Assembly (NCBI GenBank): GCA_964589625.1
Contig: CAZPSH010000003.1
Coordinates: 1 to 64,000 of the forward strand
Direction of reading: 5' to 3'
Source: JBFLVU01 sp964589625
GTDB lineage: Bacteria; Acidobacteriota; UBA4820; DSQY01
DNA: 64,000 bases
Shown: one piece after another, positions 1-9,421 of the stretch
How positions within the stretch are numbered: position 1 is the stretch's first letter
Layout of the letters: every line of letters starts with the position of its first letter
Notes under the pieces: model-generated
What the model saw: the letters and a program-made list of their open reading frames with translations, nothing else
The model's database searches: none
What the model was told of the DNA's origin: nothing
Position numbers and translations under genes: made by a program

Positions 1-23
1 GCCTACAACAGAGGAGGCACTTC

Positions 24-3000
24 CTTTCAATTGCCATTTTGGACAGGTGTGATGGAAACCATACCACGTATTCTCATTCCTTCTCGACCGAACGGAGCTT
101 CAATGAGGCCATCCTCTTTCGAGGATGGAAACCCGCCTCGCCTCAATCCATTCGATGTCGTGCACGTCGAGCTTCAATGAGGCCATCCTCTTTCGAGGAT
201 GGAAACCCATCCGCTTCTTGGCCATGCGATCCTCCTAAATGTGCTTCAATGAGGCCATCCTCTTTCGAGGATGGAAACTCGACGACCACCCCGACGCCAC
301 AGTGGCCCTCGACGGGCTTCAATGAGGCCATCCTCTTTCGAGGATGGAAACGCGATCGCGTCAGCCCGATGCACCAGGCGCCAGCGTGCTTCAATGAGGC
401 CATCCTCTTTCGAGGATGGAAACCGCCGCCGCCGTAAACACAATAACGGACTACCACGTTGCTTCAATGAGGCCATCCTCTTTCGAGGATGGAAACCCGG
501 GATCTGCGGGCATCCCTCGAAGTGCTACGCGAGCTTCAATGAGGCCATCCTCTTTCGAGGATGGAAACTCGAAGCTCTCCGGGATTGATCTCGACAAGGT
601 CACGGGGCTTCAATGAGGCCATCCTCTTTCGAGGATGGAAACGGTTCGCGGACGAGAGGCACCCGGAGTTGAGGGGCGCTTCAATGAGGCCATCCTCTTT
701 CGAGGATGGAAACACGGCCAGCAAGGAGGAGATCGTCGTCCCCGACACCGTGCTTCAATGAGGCCATCCTCTTTCGAGGATGGAAACCGGCTCCCGGCTC
801 CATTCTCATCGAGGACGGAACCGCGCTTCAATGAGGCCATCCTCTTTCGAGGATGGAAACAGGCCACGGAAGGCGTCACCACCTCGAGCGGGGCCCGCTT
901 CAATGAGGCCATCCTCTTTCGAGGATGGAAACAAGGCCTTCCGGCCTTGCTCGGCCGCGGGGGCCATGCTTCAATGAGGCCATCCTCTTTCGAGGATGGA
1001 AACCGAGCAGGGGAGGCGGTTTTGCCGGAAGTGTTCCGGCTTCAATGAGGCCATCCTCTTTCGAGGATGGAAACCTACTCCTGGGGCTCCATCGCGGCCC
1101 TCATCGGCGGGCTTCAATGAGGCCATCCTCTTTCGAGGATGGAAACCTCCGCCGACTCCGCCGCCCGATCTGTACCATCGAGCGCTTCAATGAGGCCATC
1201 CTCTTTCGAGGATGGAAACCCAATGCCCACGGCGGGCTCGAGGATGCGCCCCGATTTGCTTCAATGAGGCCATCCTCTTTCGAGGATGGAAACGGCCTAC
1301 TGATGATGACGAGGAGCCCATGCCCTCGCCGCTTCAATGAGGCCATCCTCTTTCGAGGATGGAAACAGGAGGAAATCACGGGGACGCCGAGGATCGTCGG
1401 CAGCTTCAATGAGGCCATCCTCTTTCGAGGATGGAAACAGCTTCGCGTCGAGTATGTTTGTCATTGGTTACAGCCCGCTTCAATGAGGCCATCCTCTTTC
1501 GAGGATGGAAACCCGCTGCCCTACGTGCCGCTGGGCGCGCCTGGTGGGCGCTTCAATGAGGCCATCCTCTTTCGAGGATGGAAACTCTACATCAGCACGG
1601 GCACGGCGTCATCGGCGGACTGGCTTCAATGAGGCCATCCTCTTTCGAGGATGGAAACGGAAGGGGCTGGGCAGGCCCGCGCGCCGCGTAGATGCTTCAA
1701 TGAGGCCATCCTCTTTCGAGGATGGAAACGGGGTGGCGGAATGACACGCTCCCTCGGCCCTTACATGCTTCAATGAGGCCATCCTCTTTCGAGGATGGAA
1801 ACCTCTCAAAGGCGACAGGGTTCTGGCGGAAATGCGGTTGCTTCAATGAGGCCATCCTCTTTCGAGGATGGAAACGTGGCGTCTACGAGTGGATCGGCGA
1901 GGGGTACTGGCGCTTCAATGAGGCCATCCTCTTTCGAGGATGGAAACGCAACGGGGTTTCGCGACGTGTGGCGGGCCGAGGTTGTGCTTCAATGAGGCCA
2001 TCCTCTTTCGAGGATGGAAACTCACGGACGCCGACGGCTGGACGCGGCGGGCATACGCGCTTCAATGAGGCCATCCTCTTTCGAGGATGGAAACCGGACA
2101 TGCACCGCATCAGCGTGCGCGTGGTGCAGGTGCTTCAATGAGGCCATCCTCTTTCGAGGATGGAAACGGAGCCTCCCATGATGGAGCGAAAAGCGTTCCG
2201 GTTCGCTTCAATGAGGCCATCCTCTTTCGAGGATGGAAACCCCCCATGCAAAGATTCGGCGTGCCAAACGTGGGCCAGGCTTCAATGAGGCCATCCTCTT
2301 TCGAGGATGGAAACGTCTCACTGTCCGGGTCGCCGCCCTGGCACGTGTCCAGCTTCAATGAGGCCATCCTCTTTCGAGGATGGAAACGACTCTCCGCTCT
2401 TCCAGGCATATCAGCCTCCTGTGCATGCTTCAATGAGGCCATCCTCTTTCGAGGATGGAAACTTGCGCGATGCGATTATCTCCGCATTGGAGGCGGATGC
2501 TTCAATGAGGCCATCCTCTTTCGAGGATGGAAACATCGCCGGTCACGTAGCCATCGCATGGGCTGGGGAATGCTTCAATGAGGCCATCCTCTTTCGAGGA
2601 TGGAAACCAAGCGTATCCGCATTCTGCTTACCGGAAACCACGAGGCTTCAATGAGGCCATCCTCTTTCGAGGATGGAAACCAGCCATTGCCATTCAACCT
2701 CACACGGCGCGTTGTTGGCTTCAATGAGGCCATCCTCTTTCGAGGATGGAAACATGATAGCGACCTTGCGGGGACGCCGTTCCTGACCCGGCTTCAATGA
2801 GGCCATCCTCTTTCGAGGATGGAAACGTCAATTCGAGCGGGATTTTCTTCCCGGCTTCCACGTCGCTTCAATGAGGCCATCCTCTTTCGAGGATGGAAAC
2901 CAGCCAGGCCATCACCCTATGCGAGGCCACCGCCGCGCTTCAATGAGGCCATCCTCTTTCGAGGATGGAAACTGGACAAGGCCGGTGACGTGCTCCAGCA

Positions 3001-4365
3001 GTTAGCTGAGCTTCAATGAGGCCATCCTCTTTCGAGGATGGAAACGATCTCGTAGTAGCTGGAGGTGATTCCGCAGCGCTCGCTTCAATGAGGCCATCCT
3101 CTTTCGAGGATGGAAACCTAGTCCCTCACGGTAGCGCCCTCCAGGGCTCACGATGCTTCAATGAGGCCATCCTCTTTCGAGGATGGAAACAGGCGATGGG
3201 GCGAGGAGGAGCGCAGTGATGGACAGGCTTCAATGAGGCCATCCTCTTTCGAGGATGGAAACTGACCGCACTGGCGCTGCAACCCGTTCCGTTCCACGGC
3301 GAGCTTCAATGAGGCCATCCTCTTTCGAGGATGGAAACCGATGTGGTCGAGATGCTAGTGGCGGTAATCGTGGTGCTTCAATGAGGCCATCCTCTTTCGA
3401 GGATGGAAACTGGGCATCCGTGGCCCCGGCCGTATTGACCGTAGTGAAGCTTCAATGAGGCCATCCTCTTTCGAGGATGGAAACGTTTTCTCCGCGCTGA
3501 TCACGCGCTGCTCACCGTCGGCTTCAATGAGGCCATCCTCTTTCGAGGATGGAAACGGATCGTCGCCCCTCGGGAGTTCTGGGTGTGGTAGTTGTTGCTT
3601 CAATGAGGCCATCCTCTTTCGAGGATGGAAACACGGCACCGTGGGGCCTGTCCCCGTGCCCGTGTCCGCCGCTTCAATGAGGCCATCCTCTTTCGAGGAT
3701 GGAAACATTCTGACCCTCCGCCTCCGTCCGACCTCGAGGTCTAGCTTCAATGAGGCCATCCTCTTTCGAGGATGGAAACTGGTCGGAATGAAGTGGGTTG
3801 ACGACGAGCTCGTGCCGCTTCAATGAGGCCATCCTCTTTCGAGGATGGAAACCCGCTGGTGCTGCCACGTCGGGTTGACTCCGTGAGAGCTTCAATGAGG
3901 CCATCCTCTTTCGAGGATGGAAACTGCGGATGGATTTGTAAACTTGGCGAAGTCAATTTAGCGCTTCAATGAGGCCATCCTCTTTCGAGGATGGAAACGG
4001 CGGACTCAAGCCCTACAAACTGGGCCTCACGCAGCAGGCTTCAATGAGGCCATCCTCTTTCGAGGATGGAAACAGAGCCTCGTGTTTACGGTCGGCCGCG
4101 GCCAGTGGAGCTTCAATGAGGCCATCCTCTTTCGAGGATGGAAACCCCGTCGAAGTCGGCGTAGGGCACAGAGTTGTCTGCGCTTCAATGAGGCCATCCT
4201 CTTTCGAGGATGGAAACCTCGTTCACTGCGGGGCGCTCACCGGCGTGGACTCCAGGCTTCAATGAGGCCATCCTCTTTCGAGGATGGAAACTCCGTGGTG
4301 TAGGTGGCGAGGAGGCGAACCGCTGCGCCGCTTCAATGAGGCCATCCTCTTTCGAGGATGGAAAC
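24..4365 (-). CRISPR. CRISPR array, type I-G, 59 identical repeats plus one degenerate terminal repeat
   Basis: The 36-bp repeat (plus strand starts GCTTCAATGAGG and ends GGATGGAAAC) occurs 59 times, first at 97-132 and last at 4330-4365, with no variation that I could see. Repeat-to-repeat steps are 71-76 bp, so spacers are 35-40 bp. A degenerate repeat lies at 24-59: it keeps TTCAAT and GATGGAAAC at the right offsets and is exactly 73 bp from the next repeat, leaving a 37-bp spacer at 60-96. Degenerate repeats normally mark the leader-distal end, so the leader should be on the right, next to cas2. The 8-bp stem of the repeat closes a GAAA (GNRA) loop only when read on the minus strand. That strand also ends in ATTGAAGC, a typical type I 5' handle. 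Transcription is therefore inferred to be leftward, co-directional with the cas genes, with the newest spacers near 4292-4329. More repeats may lie left of position 1. Confidence 0.97.
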
Positions 4366-4585
4366 CGCTCGCATGGGGCGCCGCGCCAGCAGGGCCTCCC
4401 GACGGCATTCTGCGAGCGCTGCACCCGCTATCAAGCGGAACATTGGGGACCATGTCGCCGAATTTTCAAAGAGCCGCTGGCTGCAGGGGTTTGAAGGGCG
4501 CGAGCGCTCCCCCGGCGCAGCCCACGCGCACCACCTCTCGCGACCCCGGGCCGTCCTCGGTTTCAAGGTAATCTCTCCTGCCTCC
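4366..4585 (-). promoter_or_regulatory. Probable CRISPR leader between cas2 and the array
   Basis: This 220-bp stretch without a convincing gene lies between the cas2 stop and the first repeat at the leader-proximal end. On the minus strand it contains CTTTGAAAATT (around 4461-4471), a possible -35 or integration-motif region, and a small hairpin with a 5-bp stem (CCGCT/AGCGG, 4425-4438). The role as leader rests on array polarity and position. No convincing -10 box was found, so the array may be read through from the cas operon or from a promoter I cannot define. Confidence 0.6.
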
Positions 4586-4879
4586 TCATGCAACGCTGGG
4601 CCCCGGCAGGTGGAACACCTTGGGCCGCCCGATCACCACGATCTCCCGGATGACCTCCTGCGTGCTGGGGCCCAAATCCACGAGAATCACCTGATCTTCG
4701 TCGTGCTTGACGATCTGCTCGATCAGCCCCCTCAAGCGAACCGCCTGCATGGGTTCGAGGTCGCAGCGGAAGACGCTGAGTTGGACGTGCTCGCCGAAGG
4801 ACTTCATGAGGTTGTAGAGCCGCTTCCAGCGCTTCGGATGGGAGATGTCGTAGGTGACCACGAAGCAACGGGTTTCCAT
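4586..4879 (-). CDS. cas2: CRISPR-associated endonuclease Cas2
   Basis: A 97-residue protein of normal Cas2 length. The N-terminus has the ferredoxin-like first strand with the conserved Asp (VVTYDIS, Asp11), followed by a helix (RWKRLYNLM) and the VQLSVFRCDL strand typical of the family. Cas2 is the structural dimer that bridges two Cas1 dimers in the spacer-integration complex. The gene starts 11 bp after the cas4-cas1 stop and is the last cas gene before the array, so it is probably the end of the cas transcript. Confidence 0.95.
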   Translation of the reverse strand: METRCFVVTYDISHPKRWKRLYNLMKSFGEHVQLSVFRCDLEPMQAVRLRGLIEQIVKHDEDQVILVDLGPSTQEVIREIVVIGRPKVFHLPGPSVA

Positions 4880-4890
4880 GGCTTCCTCGT

Positions 4891-6519
4891 TCAGCGCACC
4901 TTGAATGCGGGGTAGGTTGAGATCTCTCCGAAGAGCAGGCGGCCCAGCAGCCGCGCCTGGATCTCGAAGATGCGCCGGTAGGTCGCGGCATAGCCGAAGA
5001 GGGGGTGCTGGATCTCCTGCATGAGCCGCCGCTCGTAGGTGCCCACAAAGCGTTTCCTGGCCTCCGGCTTGAGGAGTACGGCACCCTCGCGCTCGAAGAA
5101 GTCGCCCGGACCCACCTCACCGTTGTTGAGCGCCGTGATGACCACGCTATCGGCGATGACCGGACGGAAGGGCTCCATGAGATCGAGGGCCAGCGCCGGC
5201 CGGCCGTACCGGGGCTTGTGGTAGTAGCCCATCATGGGATCGAAGCCGACACTCTCCAGGATCACCGCCCAATCTTTGGTGAGCAGCGTGTAGGCGAAGG
5301 AGAGAAGGGCGTTGACGGGATCGGTGGGAGGCCTGCGCGTGCGGCCTTCGAAGTCGAAGCGCTCACCGAGGGCCTTTCCTTCCTTGATCATGGTGGCGAA
5401 GGCGGAGAAGTAGAGCCGCGCCCCCAGGCCTTCGACGGCGAGAAGGGTCTCGGCGTTGTCCGCCTCGTCGGCCTGCCGGGCCGCGGCCCCCATGGCGTCG
5501 AGGACCTCCTGCGAAGGCTGGCCGTTGCGGCGCAGAAGCACGCGGGCGTTGGTGATCTTGGCCGCCACGAGGCTCTTGGCGAGCGCCAGGGCGAAATGAC
5601 CGTCCGATGCGGCGGCGAACTGGCGGGCCCTCAGCTCCACGTTCTTGTGGGAAAGGCCCTTGGTCATCCCGTAAAACCACCCGGCCCCGCTGAGGAAGAC
5701 CACGGGCACGCCGCGCGAGAGGCACTGCTGGAGGGCGCCCGTTGTCATGTGGACGAGACCCATGAGAACCACCTGGGAGACGCGCTCCAAGCCCACGGCG
5801 GCCAGCTCCCTCCCCTTGGCCTCGGCCACGAGGCGGTCGTGGTCCAACCGGACGGTGGCGCCCGGCTCCTGGACGACAAACGGGTAGAGAGCCGGATCGG
5901 CCACGGCGATGGGGCGTACGGAACCCGCCCGGGTGAGGAAGCGCACCTCCTCCGGCAGGCAGATGCCCACGAGGGAACAGCGCGGGCATTTGGGACTGTC
6001 CTCCAGGGGCTCCGGGATGGCAGCCTCGGCCAGGCGTTCGCGCATCTGGCTGAGCAACTCCAAGGTGCGGGCTTCGAGTTCCGGCGTGAAGCGAATGCGA
6101 ACGCGCTCGTGCGAGCCGGCATAGTAGATGAGACCCTCGTGGCACTCGTAGCCGCGCTCGCGAAGCAGTAGACCTTGGGCGCAGAGCTGGACGCGCTCGG
6201 GCTCGTAGGCACCCTCGGGCAGGAGCGGCGTCTTGCCGCGCTTGTATTCCACGGGCCGCACGCGGTTGCCCTCGCGCTCCACCACGTCCACCACGGCCGT
6301 CAGCCCCAGGCTCTGGCTGGAAAGGTGAAGCGAGCGGGTGTGGACCTCTGCCCTCGGCCCCTCCGGCTGGTCGGCCTTGCGGTGGACGTAGCGGCCCTCC
6401 TCCGTCTCCAGGTTGTCGGCCCATTCCCCCTGCACCCACATGAGGTAGCAGAGCCGCGGGCAATAAGCGAACTCGTTCAACATCCGAGCGGGGATGAGGT
6501 CAGGGGGGGCAGGGATCAT
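4891..6519 (-). CDS. cas4-cas1: Cas4-Cas1 fusion, spacer acquisition
   Basis: About 542 residues. The first roughly 195 residues are Cas4: an N-terminal Cys near residue 20 (NEFAYCPRLCY), RecB-like nuclease residues (VVDVVE, PVEYKRGK, QLCAQG) and a C-terminal cysteine pair (CPRCSLVGIC), which together fit an Fe-S cluster. The rest is Cas1, with the metal ligands recognisable in VEGLGARLYF, YYHKPRYG and the LMEPFRP region. The Cas4-Cas1 fusion is typical of type I-G systems, where Cas4 helps select PAM-containing prespacers and Cas1 integrates them. I chose the ATG at 6519 because it overlaps the stop of a 26-codon ORF (ATGA). In-frame starts at 6525 (ATG) and 6531 (GTG) are possible but have no ribosome-binding site. 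Confidence 0.93.
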   Translation of the reverse strand: MIPAPPDLIPARMLNEFAYCPRLCYLMWVQGEWADNLETEEGRYVHRKADQPEGPRAEVHTRSLHLSSQSLGLTAVVDVVEREGNRVRPVEYKRGKTPLLPEGAYEPERVQLCAQGLLLRERGYECHEGLIYYAGSHERVRIRFTPELEARTLELLSQMRERLAEAAIPEPLEDSPKCPRCSLVGICLPEEVRFLTRAGSVRPIAVADPALYPFVVQEPGATVRLDHDRLVAEAKGRELAAVGLERVSQVVLMGLVHMTTGALQQCLSRGVPVVFLSGAGWFYGMTKGLSHKNVELRARQFAAASDGHFALALAKSLVAAKITNARVLLRRNGQPSQEVLDAMGAAARQADEADNAETLLAVEGLGARLYFSAFATMIKEGKALGERFDFEGRTRRPPTDPVNALLSFAYTLLTKDWAVILESVGFDPMMGYYHKPRYGRPALALDLMEPFRPVIADSVVITALNNGEVGPGDFFEREGAVLLKPEARKRFVGTYERRLMQEIQHPLFGYAATYRRIFEIQARLLGRLLFGEISTYPAFKVR

Positions 6520-6596
6520 GGCCATTGCCACTGGATGACAGGGTTGCTTCGCGCTACTGTCCCAAGGGCCCGGATTGCCTCTCCCTTTTCATCCAT
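6516..6596 (-). CDS. 26-codon ORF upstream of and overlapping cas4-cas1 (possible leader peptide)
   Basis: The 227-bp gap between csb2 and cas4-cas1 holds a short ORF (starts MDEKGEAIRALG, ends VIQWQWP). It is preceded at 6 bp by a near-perfect Shine-Dalgarno sequence, GGGAGGAG. Its TGA overlaps the ATG of cas4-cas1 as ATGA, whereas cas4-cas1 itself has no Shine-Dalgarno. This suggests ribosome loading at the small ORF with translational coupling into cas4-cas1. The peptide resembles nothing I recognise and may have no function beyond being translated. Only 26 codons, so chance cannot be excluded. Confidence 0.4.
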   Translation of the reverse strand: MDEKGEAIRALGTVARSNPVIQWQWP

Positions 6597-6758
6597 GATA
6601 GTCTCCTCCCGATCAGGGGTAGCCTTCTTCCCGAGAGCAATCCCAAGACCCTCCCAGTTCGCTCGCAAACCGCGCCCAATACCATGCCCCTTTTCCTGTC
6701 ATTCCTTGTGACGGTGATGCTTAGGGTTGATCGCCCATGCCCGCTCCGCCGGACAACC

Positions 6759-8396
6759 CTATTCCTTCGCTTCGTCCGCCGCGAGAAAAAGCCCGAGGCC
6801 GAAGTGCGAGGAATGCCCTAGGGCGATAGGGCCCCGAACCGGCACAGGAAAGACGATGCGGAAAGCACCCGCAGCCAGGCGGCCCCCATCGTCGCCTCGT
6901 TTCCTCCGGAACCGCTTGAATTGGATCGGTCTGAGACGGTGCGCCCCCATCCGATGCTCGGGGTTAAGTGCCTCGATCAAAGTTGGCTCTGGGATTTCCG
7001 GACGCCGGGCCCGAAGCCGATCGATCTCTTCAATGAGGACTTGCCGGGCGAAGGCGCGCTGGTTTTGTGCGCCAAGGATCTCCCCGGGGTCCCTTTTCCG
7101 CCCGGATCGCTTGGCGTGCCGCGTCGCCAAAAATGGTGTAGCCGACTCCCAAAGCCTGGACGGCCCCAGGAGTTTGTCAGCCGCGATGGCTTCTGCCTGT
7201 CCCAAGGCGATAAGCACCAGGTTCAGCGGCTCGCCCTCGTCTCGTTTCAGCTTCACCATGCGGTCCAGGGCTTTGACCTCCGACGGCCCAAAACCCATGC
7301 CGGCAACGATGGTGAGGTGGTCGATGCGGCCGTCACCGTCTTCGTCGGTTGGAAGGTAATAAGCGTGCTCATGTACGAGAAGCGGCTTCCCCTCTGCATC
7401 CTTGCCGGAAAAGACCTCGGAACGGGGAATCGGGAAGGCAGCCAAGGCATCATCGCGCCGTTGATTGGGCCCTTCCACGCGCCGAAAACAGCCCATGGCC
7501 GTGATGCGGGCCATCTCGGCGATAGGGAGCGAGTCCTCTACGAGGGGAAGAACAGTTCCATCTATGGCGAAGCGGGCCACCGTGGGGGGGAGCCGCACGG
7601 GCGATCGGAAAGGCCAGCGCGGCTGCACGGCGAAGCAGTCCTTTGGGCGCAGATACGTAACCCACTTCGAACCGGGAGGATCGGACCACCTCTTGTCGTG
7701 CAACTCCAGGGTCTCCATGCACAAATGCCAGTCGGGGGCGTAGACGGGTGTTGCGAGTTGCCTCTTGGCCTTGCCCCTCCCCTCGGTGCGCGTCACCTTT
7801 GGGGTGTATGCGTTGCCGAAGGCACTCTGGGGGTCGGGGCACAAAACCGCCACGGGTTCCATGCCCAAGCTCGAGGTCAAGTGTGTGCTCCCTTGCGGTG
7901 CGCAGTTAATCCTTGGCAGGGCTTTGGCTGCTTCTTCATCGGATAGGACACCCACCTCGACCCAGCTTTCGGCACGCCCGAGGAAGCTCAGGTTCTCGGT
8001 GATGGCCTCTAAGGCACGCCGTTCCTTTTGCCCAAGCTGCCCATCGGGCCACAGGATCAAGAGAGGTGTCTGCTTCCCGATCGAGACCCATGCGTCGAAA
8101 ACAAGCGTTTTGTCGCCGGGACCCTTCTTGAACCATGGCATGAAGGCGCGCGCATGCCCCAAAGAAGCCGGTGGCAGACTGAAATGGGGGGGGGCGGCCA
8201 GGGCCCGCAAGAGAGTCTCAACCGCCTCGGGGGGACAACTCGACGCGCCGTCCAGCTTCCGCTTCCACGTCGCCACCATGGCCCGGTGTAACCTCCACGG
8301 CGACGGCGGCCATTCGGGCGCGGCCTCATTGACGTGCCTCCCCCAGGGCGTCGCGTGGAAGCGCCCGGCGAGGAATCGGATGGACAGGGCAATCAT
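6759..8396 (-). CDS. csb2: Csb2, type I-G Cas5-Cas6 fusion (GSU0054 family)
   Basis: A 545-residue protein. The N-terminus (LSIRFLAGRFHATPWG, then EWPPSPWRL) is the Cas5-like RAMP signature of Csb2. The C-terminus ends in a glycine-rich SHFGLGLF segment, as in Cas6-type RAMPs. In type I-G this protein both caps the crRNA 5' handle and processes pre-crRNA, so no separate cas6 is expected, and none is present. The start at 8396 gives an ATGA overlap with the csb1 stop, so translation is coupled. A longer frame exists upstream but lies inside csb1. The catalytic residue for RNA cleavage was not identified. Confidence 0.92.
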   Translation of the reverse strand: MIALSIRFLAGRFHATPWGRHVNEAAPEWPPSPWRLHRAMVATWKRKLDGASSCPPEAVETLLRALAAPPHFSLPPASLGHARAFMPWFKKGPGDKTLVFDAWVSIGKQTPLLILWPDGQLGQKERRALEAITENLSFLGRAESWVEVGVLSDEEAAKALPRINCAPQGSTHLTSSLGMEPVAVLCPDPQSAFGNAYTPKVTRTEGRGKAKRQLATPVYAPDWHLCMETLELHDKRWSDPPGSKWVTYLRPKDCFAVQPRWPFRSPVRLPPTVARFAIDGTVLPLVEDSLPIAEMARITAMGCFRRVEGPNQRRDDALAAFPIPRSEVFSGKDAEGKPLLVHEHAYYLPTDEDGDGRIDHLTIVAGMGFGPSEVKALDRMVKLKRDEGEPLNLVLIALGQAEAIAADKLLGPSRLWESATPFLATRHAKRSGRKRDPGEILGAQNQRAFARQVLIEEIDRLRARRPEIPEPTLIEALNPEHRMGAHRLRPIQFKRFRRKRGDDGGRLAAGAFRIVFPVPVRGPIALGHSSHFGLGLFLAADEAKE

Positions 8397-9403
8397 TCGT
8401 TGTCCTCCTCGGCCTCCGCTTCCTGCTCGTCTCCTTTCTTCGACTTCTTGTTGCCTGGCTTCCACTCGACCTGGGTAACGGGCGGATCAGCGAAGAGCGG
8501 TTGGCATTGCTTGATCAGGCCCTTGCATTCCGTCAGCAAGCCGCTCTCCGCAGGCACAGTGAAGCCCTCGGGCTTTGTCACCACGAGGTCCCCCTTCACT
8601 TCGAGGTCGCAAGCGGTGCGAAGGCGCAGGCCCGTGGAGAGGAAACGGCGGACTTTGAAGAGGGCTAGGGCGATGAGCAGCTTCGTCGCATCATCGCCGA
8701 GACCATACCCTCTCAAGAGCGCCAAGTCCAGGTTAAAGTACGCGGTGATTTTGCCGGCAGTGAATTCGGTGCGGTGGAAGGGGACATTGCCGAACCCCTG
8801 CTTCGTTTCTCCGCTGGGATTCACGCGGTCGTTCTTTACGCCCCCGCTCTCCGCTACCCGCAGGTCCTGGGCCTCGATGAAACCGGAAAGCAAGCGGGAT
8901 AAGCGCAAGCGGCCACCCGCAAGCTCCTTCTTCGCCAGAAAGACGCCGTGCAAGATTGCGTTGGCGTCATACTTGAAGACCATTCTGGCTAGGTCTGAGA
9001 TCCTAACAGGGCCCATTTCGAGGCCGACGGCATCTCTCTTCAATAGGTCGAAAACGGTCCTGTCCTCGCCTTCCAAAATGTAAGGCGAGTTGATCCGGTG
9101 CGCTTCGAGAACGGAATTGGTGAGCCGCCTACCGTCAGGAAGTGTGACCAAGATGTAGGGCAATCCGTGGAGGTCGGCCAAGAGGTCGTCCGCTGGCTCA
9201 TCCCAGCAGGCCGATTCCATTCTGTTGGCCACCGACTGCGCCGACTCCACGAGTAGCATTTCGGTGCCATCGGGCAAGGTGTACCGGGCGGGCCCCAAGT
9301 CCGCGAAACCGGTGGGCTGGAAGCGGTCACCCTGGAGCGGTTTGAGTTCGGCTTCGAGAAGCAAGCGCGGAGCATCGTTCAACTTCGTGAAATCGATCGC
9401 CAT
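8393..9403 (-). CDS. csb1: Csb1, type I-G Cas7 backbone subunit (GSU0053 family)
   Basis: A 336-residue protein with the Csb1 hallmarks: LNSVLEAHR-like motif (TNSVLEAHRINSPYI), an RISDLARMVFKYDANAILHG block, and RLSRLLSGFIEA. This is the Cas7-type subunit that polymerises along the crRNA spacer in the I-G Cascade. The last roughly 20 residues are a Lys/Glu-rich tail (KKSKKGDEQ, then acidic). The ATG is preceded by GAGGAGG at good spacing, the strongest ribosome-binding site in the cluster, as expected for the subunit needed in most copies. It follows csx17 by 18 bp and overlaps csb2. Confidence 0.93.
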   Translation of the reverse strand: MAIDFTKLNDAPRLLLEAELKPLQGDRFQPTGFADLGPARYTLPDGTEMLLVESAQSVANRMESACWDEPADDLLADLHGLPYILVTLPDGRRLTNSVLEAHRINSPYILEGEDRTVFDLLKRDAVGLEMGPVRISDLARMVFKYDANAILHGVFLAKKELAGGRLRLSRLLSGFIEAQDLRVAESGGVKNDRVNPSGETKQGFGNVPFHRTEFTAGKITAYFNLDLALLRGYGLGDDATKLLIALALFKVRRFLSTGLRLRTACDLEVKGDLVVTKPEGFTVPAESGLLTECKGLIKQCQPLFADPPVTQVEWKPGNKKSKKGDEQEAEAEEDNE

Positions 9404-9421
9404 GGATTCCTCCTCTGTTCG

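Noticed and set aside
39..4303. Many short open frames with repeated FNEAILFRGWK or SMRPSSFEDGN blocks on both strands
   Set aside because: They are translations of the CRISPR repeat; unit length 36 plus variable spacers, no ribosome sites.
97..4365. Self-targeting spacers against genes of this window
   Set aside because: None was noticed, but I could not check all 58 systematically; a spacer-versus-genome search would decide.
4333..4593. 86-residue frame across the leader (MHEEAGEITL...)
   Set aside because: Overlaps cas2 end and the first repeat; unusual composition and no ribosome site.
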